From an uncultured Eubacteriales bacterium (GTDB lineage Bacteria > Bacillota > Clostridia > UBA1381 > UMGS1253), in the NCBI GenBank assembly GCA_900550065.1, contig URQR01000106.1, positions 1 through 7,178 on the forward strand: 7,178 nucleotides of DNA. Reading direction: 5' to 3'. The translations under genes were made by a program, and so were the position numbers. Below the pieces are notes generated by a model. The model did not search any database and was not told where the DNA came from. It was given only the letters and a program-made list of their open reading frames with translations. Positions 1-5,882 of the stretch are shown piece by piece. Numbering within the stretch: the first letter of the stretch is position 1; every line of letters begins with the position of its first letter.

Positions 1-175
1 TCGATGCCTTAACTGCCGCGCCGCCTGTAAGGCTTCTGATCTGGTTTCCATCCACATCAGAATAAACGACGCATCCGGCGCTCAAATCCGCCGCACCAGC
101 GGCAAATCCGGGCAGTGTAACCATGCTTAAAATCATGGCAACACTTAAGATGACGCACAAAAACTTTTTGTACAT
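1..175 (-). CDS. Secreted protein of unknown function, N-terminal part only
   Basis: The reading frame starts at an ATG (175-173) with AGGAGG ten bases upstream (186-191 on the plus strand) and stays open to the window edge, giving 58 residues. The N-terminus MYKKFLCVILSVAMILSMV, followed by TLPGFAAGA, is a typical Gram-positive signal peptide: a KK charge, a hydrophobic core and an Ala-rich Sec signal peptidase site around residues 25-30. The mature part that can be seen (about 30 residues, beginning ADLSAGCVVYSDVDGN) is too short for family assignment. One Cys lies after the likely cleavage site, but there is no lipobox (L-x-x-C) at the right distance, so I do not call it a lipoprotein. A well-formed promoter and a roughly 95-base leader lie upstream. 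The gene is divergent from the AraC-family regulator, so it could be a target of that regulator; this is inference from position only. Confidence 0.8.
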   Translation of the reverse strand, partial: MYKKFLCVILSVAMILSMVTLPGFAAGAADLSAGCVVYSDVDGNQIRSLTGGAAVKAS

Positions 176-214
176 TTCCCCCGTACCTCCTAAATATGTT
201 TAAAATAATTGCTT

Positions 215-230
215 AACACAATAATGTGTT
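215..230. repeat. Inverted repeat AACACA-N4-TGTGTT
   Basis: Perfect 6-base arms (215-220 and 225-230) with an ATAA spacer lie in the same leader, between the stem-loop at 241-258 and the ribosome binding site at 186-191. It could be an operator or a short mRNA hairpin. An AT-rich region gives such short arms by chance fairly often. Confidence 0.35.
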
Positions 231-240
231 TTACTATGTC

Positions 241-258
241 TGTGTTTCCATAAACATA
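241..258 (-). promoter_or_regulatory. Small stem-loop in the leader of the secreted protein gene
   Basis: TGTTT (243-247) and AAACA (252-256) are perfect inverted arms around the loop CCAT. One G-U pair and one further A-T pair extend this to seven pairs. It lies just downstream of the predicted start on the minus strand, so it would be in the mRNA leader or act as a DNA operator. There is no T-run, so it is not a terminator. Function unknown. Confidence 0.35.
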
Positions 259-276
259 GCATAAAAACTCATCTAT

Positions 277-305
277 ATTATAACTCGTTTTTATATAATA
301 ATCAA
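277..305 (-). promoter_or_regulatory. Sigma-A-type promoter for the secreted protein gene at 1-175
   Basis: On the minus strand, a -35 box TTGATT (305-300) and a perfect -10 box TATAAT (282-277) are separated by 17 bases. Transcription would begin near 270, giving a leader of about 95 bases before the ATG at 175. Confidence 0.7.
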
Positions 306-370
306 TACAAATTCAACAAAATTTTATGCCATTTCTCTAAATAAAATTTGCCAAGTCGAATCCTTTTTCT

Positions 371-412
371 ATATATTGTGTTTTTCTATTCCGCATCTGT
401 CAATATATTGTG
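371..412. repeat. Direct repeat ATATATTGTG, two copies 32 bases apart
   Basis: Identical 10-base copies at 371-380 and 403-412 are offset by 32 bases, about three helical turns. They lie upstream of both divergent promoters. AraC-family proteins commonly bind direct half-sites on one face of the helix, so these are candidate sites for the regulator encoded next door. That link is inference only. Confidence 0.35.
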
Positions 413-537
413 ATATCATTGTTTTGCCCCTGAAATGCTGCATTCATTACAATTTAGTTACAAATAAAATTCCACTTCATATTTTCAGAAAAAGACACCA
501 ATTGAACATAAATTGTCCTTAAATTACAACAAAACAA

Positions 538-566
538 TTGACTTCTATTCAAAAAATCCGTATTAT
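538..566 (+). promoter_or_regulatory. Sigma-A-type promoter of the AraC-family gene
   Basis: -35 TTGACT (538-543) and -10 TATTAT (561-566) have an ideal 17-base spacer. The start would be near 573, giving a leader of about 30 bases with GGAGG at 589-593, ten bases before the ATG at 604. Confidence 0.75.
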
Positions 567-591
567 ACTACTATAGTTTAAAAAATACGGA
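557..591. repeat. Inverted repeat TCCGTATT / AATACGGA across the transcription start
   Basis: Perfect 8-base arms (557-564 and 584-591) are centred at 574, almost exactly the predicted transcription start. The left arm covers the first half of the -10 box and the right arm overlaps the ribosome binding site. Because the left arm lies before the start, this would act as a DNA operator, not an mRNA hairpin. Autoregulation by the downstream AraC-family protein is a natural guess. Confidence 0.45.
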
Positions 592-603
592 GGATTTTAA
601 TCT

Positions 604-1476
604 ATGGACAGTATCTATTTCAGTCTAGACAATGTTGCATTAAAAATCAAAACCGACAACTATCATATTAATATACAAACAATTCACTTAAGCCCCTACC
701 TGTACTACATTGATAACCACTGCCACAAAGGGTTTGAAATACACTACGTAACAGGCGGAAAGGGCACAGTGAAGCTGCGCGATGAACAGCACGCCGTTCA
801 AAAAGGCACAATTTATATCACGGGGCCAGACACCGACCACGAACAAATCAGCGACCCGGGCCAAGTCATCATGGAATACTGTCTTGGGTTTGAGCTGCTG
901 CAAACAAAAACTCCAATCACGCATAACAGCTACGACGCAGACTATGCCCTCGACAAGCTATACGATATACGCTTTTGGGCCGGCAACGGCAGTGAAAGTT
1001 GCTTCTCTTTATGGAACAATCTTGCCAGAGAGGCGAATGCACAGACAATAGGTTGCTACAGCAATATATCCGCTTATATTTTACAAATCCTAATTGAAAC
1101 AGTCCGCTTGGCTACAGGTAATATGCGCATTGACACGCCGCTCCCGGCAAAATCCCTCGAAGACCGGCGTACGACAATTTTGGACTCGCATATGCTTTGG
1201 TCAGCCGCCGGCACGACGCTGGAAAAGCTGGCCGACCAGCTCCATCTGAGCACCAAGCAAGCCGCCCGTCTGGTGAAAAAGCAGTACGGCATGTCCTTCG
1301 AGGCACGGCTCACCCAAACAAAGCTTGACATGGCGGTCCGGCTGCTCACGATGACAAAACTGCCGGTCAGCGAAATCGCAAAAACAGTCGGATACTCATC
1401 CATTCAATATTTTTCAAGGCGATTCAAAGAAAAATACCAAATTTCTCCGGCTGAATATCGAAAGCGCTATCAATAG
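604..1476 (+). CDS. AraC-family transcriptional regulator with N-terminal cupin sensor
   Basis: This 290-residue protein has the usual size and two-part build of AraC/XylS regulators. The N-terminal half is a cupin-like ligand-binding domain: an HxH...E motif at H39, H41 and E45 is followed by a glycine turn (GGKG, 51-54) and a second motif around GTIYITGPDTDH (68-79). The C-terminal part (about 190-290) is the paired helix-turn-helix domain, with helices around LEKLADQLHLS (206-216) and VSEIAKTVGYSS (255-266). The family signature FSRRFKEKY...SPAEYRK closes the protein. The start is fixed by GGAGG at 589-593 and a good promoter. The protein probably acts in the cytoplasm as a ligand-responsive activator of nearby sugar or metabolite genes. 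The stop codon lies nine bases from that of the convergent KdgF-like cupin, and the two may form a functional pair. The inducer cannot be read from the sequence. The C-terminal half is visibly richer in G+C than the N-terminal half. Confidence 0.93.
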   Translation: MDSIYFSLDNVALKIKTDNYHINIQTIHLSPYLYYIDNHCHKGFEIHYVTGGKGTVKLRDEQHAVQKGTIYITGPDTDHEQISDPGQVIMEYCLGFELLQTKTPITHNSYDADYALDKLYDIRFWAGNGSESCFSLWNNLAREANAQTIGCYSNISAYILQILIETVRLATGNMRIDTPLPAKSLEDRRTTILDSHMLWSAAGTTLEKLADQLHLSTKQAARLVKKQYGMSFEARLTQTKLDMAVRLLTMTKLPVSEIAKTVGYSSIQYFSRRFKEKYQISPAEYRKRYQ

Positions 1477-1485
1477 CAGGGGCGA

Positions 1486-1818
1486 TTACTTTAAAAAATC
1501 CTCCCTGTACGGTGCAAACGTGTCGAGCAAGACCCCTTTTTCAAGGCAGACGCATCCATGCATAATATTTGGTACCTTATAAAGCGTGTCGCCCTTTTTG
1601 ACGATGCGCTTTTCCTCACCAATCGTAAACTCAAACGCGCCCTCAAGCACATGGGTCAGTTGTGTATGCGGATGGCTGTGCATTGCGCCGACCGCCCCCT
1701 TCTCAAAGTGGACCTCTACCTGCATCATGTTGTCGCCATACGCTAATATCTTTCGCTTCACTCCACCGCCCTGCTCCTCAAACGCACAATCCTTTGCAAA
1801 AACAAATGCCTGATTCAT
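1486..1818 (-). CDS. KdgF-like small cupin protein
   Basis: This 110-residue single-domain cupin has motif 1 as G-x-M-H47-S-H49-P-H-T-Q53, then LEG (58-60), and motif 2 as P83-N-I-M-H87-G. From memory, KdgF (the enzyme that converts unsaturated uronates to linear ketonized sugars in pectin and alginate breakdown) binds metal through two His, a Gln and a later His with this spacing, and uses Asp, Phe and Arg in a D-x-F-x3-R tail. Here D99-x-F101-x3-R105 matches that tail, followed by EDFL. KdgF-like sugar chemistry is therefore plausible. However, no other pectin or uronate gene is visible, and a generic cupin annotation is the safe fallback. The start ATG has AAGGAAG seven bases upstream and a perfect promoter. 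It converges on the AraC-family regulator with a nine-base gap and no clear terminator between them. Confidence 0.9.
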   Translation of the reverse strand: MNQAFVFAKDCAFEEQGGGVKRKILAYGDNMMQVEVHFEKGAVGAMHSHPHTQLTHVLEGAFEFTIGEEKRIVKKGDTLYKVPNIMHGCVCLEKGVLLDTFAPYREDFLK

Positions 1819-1871
1819 CTATTCTCTTCCTTTCCCTCATAATTCAAAGCCGGATTCAATAAATCGTAACC

Positions 1872-1900
1872 ATTATATCCTTCCGCCCCGGTTCTGTCAA
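1872..1900 (-). promoter_or_regulatory. Perfect-consensus sigma-A promoter of the KdgF-like cupin gene
   Basis: On the minus strand, -35 TTGACA (1900-1895), a 17-base spacer and -10 TATAAT (1877-1872) match the consensus at all twelve positions. The start would be near 1865, with a leader of about 47 bases that includes AAGGAAG at 1832-1826. A consensus promoter suggests high basal strength, so any control is likely by repression. Confidence 0.8.
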
Positions 1901-2020
1901 TACAATTTTCCTGCCGTTTTCAGCTTCTATTTACATATAATAAAACTATTTTTCTACCAATATATAGCATCTGCTTTAAGCGTATCCTAAAACCTTTTTA
2001 TACAAAATGGTTGGAACTTT

Positions 2021-2051
2021 TTGCTGATGTATCCGTCAAAAGAAGTATAAT
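2021..2051 (+). promoter_or_regulatory. Probable promoter of the stalk-domain protein gene
   Basis: A perfect -10 TATAAT lies at 2046-2051. The best -35 is the weak TTGCTG at 2021-2026 with a 19-base spacer, so the -35 assignment is uncertain. AGGAGG at 2060-2065, ten bases before the ATG, would sit very close to the transcript start. Confidence 0.5.
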
Positions 2052-2075
2052 ACAAAATTAGGAGGCGTTTGTAAC

Positions 2076-3158
2076 ATGAGTTCCAATGGCTTAAAAAAAT
2101 TTGTTTCCATCGGCCTTTCGTCGCTTATGGCGGTGTCTTCCATCAGCGTTTATGCGGTCGAGGCCCCTGTTTCTCCGCCGCTCATCATGCCAATCAGCGC
2201 GCAGCCGGACGTAGTAATTGCCCCGCCGGAATATAAGGAAACACAAAAAATGATGCACGGCTCAATCGAATCCATCGAAGAAATGGACGGCCATACACGC
2301 CTCCTTTTGAAAAACAAATACGATGAAAACGAGTCGCTTTTGCTGAGTGTCCTTGACAGCACCTTAATGATTGACAGCGAAAGCGGCGACCCAATCGCGC
2401 TGTCCAGCCTGGGCAAGGGGGATGAAATTACTGCTTATTACTCCCCCATGTTAGAAATGAGCGAGCCGGCACAGTCCGCCGCGTTTGCGCTCGTCACGAA
2501 CTTACCGGACGAAGGTGCGCGCGCATCATATTTGACCGTCGGGGAGGTTACGCCAATTGAGGGCGGCGTCCGCGTTTTAAGCGATGACGGTGCGTACAGC
2601 ATCACTATTTTAGACGACAATCCTATTTCGGCATATCTGACAAAGCAGGCCGTTTCAACAGACAGCATCGAGAAAGGTTCACGGCTATTCGTTTGGTATG
2701 AGCTTGTGCTTGAGAGTTTTCCCGCGCAAACGGCGTCACTCAGAACTGTAGTCGCGCCGCCGGCGGCAGCTGAACAGGAGTCTGTACAAGCACCCGCAAA
2801 AATTGTGGTTAACTCTAAAGAACTTGTCGGCGCAAAAACGCAGGTTGAAAACGGCGTTGTATTGGTTCCGCTTCGCGCAGTCGCTGAAGAACTCGGCTTT
2901 AAAGTAGAATGGAACGGCAGCGACGACAGCGTAAAAATAGATAACGGCGAAGTGAACACGACACTGCGCATCGGCGTTGACAGCTACTACAAGGCAAGCA
3001 GCACGGCAATCGGCCTCACGGCTCCGTTTTCTTTTGGTGCAGCGCCTATGCTGATTGATGAGAAAACATATGTCCCCGCCGAACTGTTTGGCCTATTGTA
3101 CAGTGATTCGGAAACCGTGTCGATAGACGGCGATACACTTTTTGTCAATACTAAATAA
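2076..3158 (+). CDS. Secreted copper-amine-oxidase-like stalk-domain protein
   Basis: This 360-residue protein begins with a signal peptide (LKKFVSIGLSSLMAVSSISV, cleavage likely after VYA27 or VEA30) and is exported. After a Pro-rich linker (31-52) come two similar beta-rich units of about 80 residues. Unit one runs about 61-145 (GSIESIEE... to LVTNLP) and unit two about 152-228 (TVGEVTPIEGG... to RTVVAPP); they look like an internal duplication. A second linker (about 228-241) leads to a stalk domain (242-358) with the hallmarks I-V-V-N, VPLRAVAEELGFKVEWN and TYVPAELF. This domain is named after the N-terminal region of copper amine oxidase and is common in secreted clostridial and Paenibacillus proteins. 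No oxidase catalytic domain is present. It probably works at the cell surface as a binding or structural module. It is monocistronic, ending at a strong bidirectional terminator. The stalk assignment is confident; the role is unknown. Confidence 0.9.
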   Translation: MSSNGLKKFVSIGLSSLMAVSSISVYAVEAPVSPPLIMPISAQPDVVIAPPEYKETQKMMHGSIESIEEMDGHTRLLLKNKYDENESLLLSVLDSTLMIDSESGDPIALSSLGKGDEITAYYSPMLEMSEPAQSAAFALVTNLPDEGARASYLTVGEVTPIEGGVRVLSDDGAYSITILDDNPISAYLTKQAVSTDSIEKGSRLFVWYELVLESFPAQTASLRTVVAPPAAAEQESVQAPAKIVVNSKELVGAKTQVENGVVLVPLRAVAEELGFKVEWNGSDDSVKIDNGEVNTTLRIGVDSYYKASSTAIGLTAPFSFGAAPMLIDEKTYVPAELFGLLYSDSETVSIDGDTLFVNTK

Positions 3159-3165
3159 TACATAC

Positions 3166-3207
3166 AAAAAAAGAAGCGGCCCGCGACATGCAGGCTGCTT
3201 CTTTTTT
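3166..3207. terminator. Bidirectional intrinsic terminator between convergent genes
   Basis: Arms GAAGCGGCC (3173-3181) and GGCTGCTTC (3193-3201) form nine pairs with one G-U, around an 11-base loop. An A-run (3166-3172) on one side and a T-run (3202-3207) on the other let it work in both directions. It ends the stalk-domain gene (stop at 3158) and the rnf operon (last stop codon at 3213-3211). Confidence 0.9.
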
Positions 3208-3210
3208 ATT

Positions 3211-3564
3211 TTATCTATTGCGTTCAATAATTTTCCCAATAATATGCCCCATCCCCTGGCTGACATACGCAAGGCCAAGATACGCGATTACATTGCCAAG
3301 CATGGAGGAATCATAAAACATAAGCAGCGAAGGCACGTATAAGAATATCACAACGATTGGGTAGTACCACTTAAAGCCCTCGCGGATTGTTAAAACAACA
3401 CATGTAACCGCAATCACGAGTGCGCTCAGCACACCGGCAATCAGATACAGCGCCATTCCATACTCCTGCGGCAAAACATACTGCAGCGCCGGAACGCCGT
3501 AAAACGCTGCAACGCAAGCAAGCATGTGCCATTTAAGCGGTCCGAATACTTCTGTAAAATACAT
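3211..3564 (-). CDS. Small four-helix membrane protein, last gene of the rnf operon
   Basis: I do not recognise a named family. From the ATG at 3564-3562 the protein has 117 residues. This start is preferred because AAAGGA (3580-3575 on the minus strand) lies ten bases upstream; a start 18 codons earlier would overlap rnfB and add a polar, non-conserved-looking stretch. Four hydrophobic segments can be seen: about 14-31, 38-60, 67-84 and 89-110. A short amphipathic N-terminus carries FGPLKWH, and the C-terminus is basic (IGKIIERNR). It begins 29 bases after the rnfB stop and ends at the shared terminator, so it is very probably cotranscribed with rnfEAB. Association with the Rnf complex or its assembly is inference from position only. 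Confidence 0.75.
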   Translation of the reverse strand: MYFTEVFGPLKWHMLACVAAFYGVPALQYVLPQEYGMALYLIAGVLSALVIAVTCVVLTIREGFKWYYPIVVIFLYVPSLLMFYDSSMLGNVIAYLGLAYVSQGMGHIIGKIIERNR

Positions 3565-3574
3565 CCTTCCACCA

Positions 3575-3580
3575 TCCTTT
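3575..3580 (-). promoter_or_regulatory. Ribosome binding site that sets the start of the small membrane protein
   Basis: AAAGGA on the minus strand lies ten bases before the ATG at 3564, in the gap after the rnfB stop. It supports the 117-residue form over a longer one that would start inside rnfB. Confidence 0.55.
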
Positions 3581-3593
3581 GGTTTTCGTTTAC

Positions 3594-4376
3594 CTATGCA
3601 ATAATACCGCGCGGGCATTTTATCTTACACTCGCCGCAGTCGATACACTTGCTGTAATCAATTCTTGCAAGATTATTCTCTACGGTAATCGCGTCAACCG
3701 GACACGCCTTCACGCATAACCGGCAGCCGATACACCCTACGCGGCACGCTTTCGTGACCGCCGGCCCTTTTTCCTGTGACTTACACTTCACGATACGCTG
3801 CGCACTTTGCGGGAGCAGTTCAATCACATGCTTCGGACACGCCTTTACGCACATGCCGCACGCTGTACATTTTTCCCTGTCGACCACCGCAACGCCGTCT
3901 TTTACATGGATGGCGTCAAATTTACAAGCCTTTACGCACGTCCCAAGTCCAAGACAGGCAAACGCGCATTGCTTCTGTCCGCCGCCGAGCCGCGCCGCCG
4001 CGTTACAGTCGTCTACGCCATAGTATTTGTACTTTTCCTCTGCAACACCTGCCGCGCCGCTGCACAAAACAACCGCGCTGACCGGTTCATTGTCGGTCGC
4101 CGTCTGGCCCATTACTTCGGCAATGCGCGCGCGCTGGCTGTCATTACTAACCGGGCATCCGTTCACGCCTGCCTTGCCGCTGACAACCGCCTCGGCAAAG
4201 TTTGCACATCCCGCAAAACCGCATCCGCCGCAGTTCGCCCCCGGCAGATTTTCCAACACTTTTTCTATCCTATCGTCGCTTTTTACTCGGAATGCGATAG
4301 ATGCAATGCCGAGCAACGCGCCGAACAAAAGCCCCAGCCCGCCTAAAATAGCGAGGGCGGTCAATACCTCTCCCAT
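3594..4376 (-). CDS. rnfB: Electron transport complex subunit RnfB
   Basis: RnfB is the iron-sulfur subunit thought to take electrons from reduced ferredoxin and pass them into the membrane complex that reduces NAD+ and pumps Na+ or H+. From the ATG at 4376 it has 260 residues. There is one N-terminal membrane helix (about 5-28). Next comes the 4Fe-4S motif typical of RnfB, C49-GG-C52-GFAG-C57 with C74. The C-terminal half has four Cys groups: C137/C141/C147/C151, C170/C173/C176/C180, C215/C218/C221/C225 and C244/C247/C250/C254. This long, Cys-rich C-terminus is characteristic of clostridial Rnf. The ATG is preferred over a GTG five codons upstream because a partial Shine-Dalgarno (GGGGTG) sits before it and the GTG has none. 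The gene starts 18 bases after rnfA ends and is followed by a small membrane protein. Confidence 0.97.
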   Translation of the reverse strand: MGEVLTALAILGGLGLLFGALLGIASIAFRVKSDDRIEKVLENLPGANCGGCGFAGCANFAEAVVSGKAGVNGCPVSNDSQRARIAEVMGQTATDNEPVSAVVLCSGAAGVAEEKYKYYGVDDCNAAARLGGGQKQCAFACLGLGTCVKACKFDAIHVKDGVAVVDREKCTACGMCVKACPKHVIELLPQSAQRIVKCKSQEKGPAVTKACRVGCIGCRLCVKACPVDAITVENNLARIDYSKCIDCGECKIKCPRGIIA

Positions 4377-4394
4377 TTTACTGCACCCCACACG

Positions 4395-4973
4395 TCAGAT
4401 TTTAAACCCGGAAAAGCCCATAAATGCCAGCGCAATCAGGCCCGCGCTGACAAGCGCAATCGGAAATCCTTCCATACACTTCGGCGGCTTAGAAAAGAGC
4501 GTCCGCTCCCGTACGCCGGCAAATAACACGATTGCAAGCGTAAAACCAATCGCCGCCGAAAAGCCGTACACAATTGCGCTGATAAAATTATAGCCCTTGT
4601 CGATGTTGAGAATCGCAACGCCGAGCACCGCACAGTTCGTCGTAATCAACGGCAGATAAATCCCGAGCGCAGCGTACAAGGCCGGCATCATTTTACGCAG
4701 AACCATCTCCACAAACTGCACCAGCACGGCAATAACGAGAATAAACGCAATCGTCTGCAAATACTCCAAATGCGCCGGCACAAGCATATATGTCCAGACC
4801 ACATACGTCAGCGCGGACGCAAGCGTCATAACAAACGCAACCGCGCACCCCATGCCGAGCGCCGTGTCGACGCGCTTCGAGACGCCTAAAAATGGGCAGA
4901 TACCCAAAAATTTTACCAATACAAAGTTTTCAATCAAAATCGCGGTCAGCGATATGGTAAATAACTCCGCCAT
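4395..4973 (-). CDS. rnfA: Electron transport complex subunit RnfA
   Basis: RnfA is an integral membrane subunit that pairs with RnfE to form the inverted-repeat core of the Rnf ion pump. The 192 residues are almost all hydrophobic, with six helices expected. Two family motifs are present: IENFVLVKFLGICPFLGVS (14-32, with C26) and YLPLITTNCAVLG (106-118, with C114). In the family, the matching Cys residues of RnfA and RnfE are known to hold an iron-sulfur cluster within the membrane. The length is normal. The start ATG overlaps the rnfE stop by one base (TAATG), indicating translational coupling. It sits in the standard E-A-B order. Confidence 0.97.
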   Translation of the reverse strand: MAELFTISLTAILIENFVLVKFLGICPFLGVSKRVDTALGMGCAVAFVMTLASALTYVVWTYMLVPAHLEYLQTIAFILVIAVLVQFVEMVLRKMMPALYAALGIYLPLITTNCAVLGVAILNIDKGYNFISAIVYGFSAAIGFTLAIVLFAGVRERTLFSKPPKCMEGFPIALVSAGLIALAFMGFSGFKI

Positions 4974-5593
4974 TATGCGTCACCGCCCTTTCTCTTGCGC
5001 CGGGCGCTGATTAACTGAATCATCCCAATCACAATACCGAGCGCCAAAAACCCGCCTGGCGGCAGGATAAACATTGTCATAGGGTCAATGCCGCCCGCAA
5101 CGCTGATGCCCCAGATTGTACCGGAGCCGAGCACCTCGCGGATTGCCGACACAATGACAAGCGCCAGTGTGAAGCCCGCCCCCATGCCAAGGCCGTCGAG
5201 CGCGGACAGTCCGACCGTATTCTTCGACGCGAACGCCTCCGCGCGCGCAAGAATGATACAGTTTACTACAATCAGCGGGATAAAAATACCGAGGCTTGCC
5301 GACAAATCCGGCAAATACGCTTTTAGAAGCATTTCAATCACCGACACAAATCCCGCAATAATCACAACGTAGGCCGCAATACGAATCTTATCCGGTATAA
5401 ATTTACGCAAAAGCGATATCACGACGTTTGACGCAATCAATACAAGCGTCGCCGCAATGCCCATCGTCACGCCGTTTTGCAGCGTCGTCGTAACCGCCAG
5501 CGTCGGACACATACCAATGAGCTGTACCAGTGTGGGGTTCTCTGTTATCAGGCCGTTTAGCAGAACCTTTGTGTACTTGTTTTCTTTATTCAT
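4973..5593 (-). CDS. rnfE: Electron transport complex subunit RnfE
   Basis: RnfE is a membrane subunit homologous to RnfA but with opposite topology. From the ATG at 5593 it has 206 residues. The motifs [20 protein letters not shown] (15-34, with C29) and [12 protein letters not shown] (104-115, with C112) mirror those of RnfA; a [10 protein letters not shown] stretch (136-145) and a basic C-terminus (SARRKRKGG) are also typical. I chose this start because GGGGAGG (5609-5603) lies nine bases upstream and because family members begin close to this point; a longer in-frame start would add 16 polar residues that read through the ribosome binding site. The gene overlaps the end of the rnfG fragment by eight bases, and its stop overlaps the rnfA start. 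Confidence 0.96.
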   Translation of the reverse strand: MNKENKYTKVLLNGLITENPTLVQLIGMCPTLAVTTTLQNGVTMGIAATLVLIASNVVISLLRKFIPDKIRIAAYVVIIAGFVSVIEMLLKAYLPDLSASLGIFIPLIVVNCIILARAEAFASKNTVGLSALDGLGMGAGFTLALVIVSAIREVLGSGTIWGISVAGGIDPMTMFILPPGGFLALGIVIGMIQLISARRKRKGGDA

Positions 5594-5879
5594 CTGCCCC
5601 GACCTCCCCGCCTTCCGGATTTGTATCCGTTCCCGGAACAATCCCGTTTTGAATCTGCTGTGCCACTTCTACAGCTTTATTCACGCCCGCCGTCAAAGCC
5701 TTCGAGCTGATTGTCGCGCCGGAAACGGCGTTGATCTCGCTTTCCTTCGCTCCGGCCTTCACAACTGTGACAGCCCCCTTACCGGTATACTGCTGCCGGA
5801 AACTGTCCTTTTCAATATTTGCGCCAAGCCCCGGCGTTTCCGCGTGCGATATAATGCTCACGCCGGTCACCTTGCCGTC
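5586..5879 (-). pseudogene. rnfG: RnfG, C-terminal fragment (fused to foreign peptidase sequence)
   Basis: RnfG is the periplasm-facing flavoprotein subunit of Rnf, about 190-200 residues, anchored by one N-terminal helix. Only the C-terminal 97 residues are here. They start at [12 protein letters not shown], followed by the family motif ETPGLGA, and contain VSGATISS, the site where FMN is linked to the Thr by ApbE-type flavin transferase. A short acidic tail ends in VGADE. The N-terminal membrane anchor and first half are missing; the frame instead continues upstream without a stop into a C39-peptidase-like sequence. As written, the fused product would have no membrane anchor at its known start sites and could not be a normal Rnf subunit. 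The order G-E-A-B is that of canonical rnf operons; rnfC and rnfD are absent from the window. Confidence 0.9.
5603..5609 (-). promoter_or_regulatory. Ribosome binding site of rnfE, inside the 3' end of rnfG
   Basis: GGGGAGG on the minus strand lies nine bases before the rnfE ATG at 5593 and is embedded in the last codons of rnfG. It fixes the short 206-residue form of RnfE and indicates coupled translation. Confidence 0.7.
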
Positions 5880-5882
5880 CTC
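5862..5882. other. Junction 1: rnfG / C39 peptidase, in frame
   Basis: On the minus strand the sequence encoding DGKVTG fits both families: C39 domains usually continue DGK(V/I) into a DPNS-like segment, and RnfG proteins have DGK(V/I)TGV before SHxETPGLGA. The join is placed in this shared word and keeps the reading frame. Confidence 0.65.

Larger units (their letters stand above)
176..603. other. AT-rich divergent intergenic region
   Basis: There is no convincing gene in these 428 bases. It contains the minus-strand promoter and leader (about 176-305), the plus-strand promoter of the AraC-family gene (538-566), and between them an AT-rich stretch. That stretch has a 10-base direct repeat ATATATTGTG (371-380 and 403-412), palindromes CAATATATTG (401-410) and TGATATCA (411-418), and a CAATT-N7-AATTG dyad (499-515). 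The layout fits a regulatory region controlling two divergent genes. Confidence 0.7.

Noticed and set aside
1466..1477. GCTAT-CA-ATAGC inverted repeat at the end of the AraC-family gene as a terminator
   Set aside because: The loop would be only two bases and the arms lie within the coding sequence with no T-run after them; sterically unlikely as a hairpin.
1477..1507. CAGGG ... CCCTG arms between the convergent araC-type and cupin genes as a bidirectional terminator
   Set aside because: Only five pairs with a loop of about 20 bases, and no U-tract in either direction.
1936..1941. A second plus-strand TATAAT as an additional promoter for the stalk-domain gene
   Set aside because: No -35-like sequence at 16-19 bases upstream, in a region where A/T-rich words are common.
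3594..4391. Longer RnfB from a GTG at 4391
   Set aside because: The GTG almost touches the rnfA stop and has no ribosome binding site, whereas the ATG five codons later has GGGGTG in front and gives a usual RnfB N-terminus.
3807..4593. Long plus-strand open frames (179 and 188 codons) opposite rnfB and rnfA
   Set aside because: They lie antisense to clearly conserved genes, have Ser/Thr/Pro/Arg-rich composition typical of shadow frames, and have no ribosome binding site.
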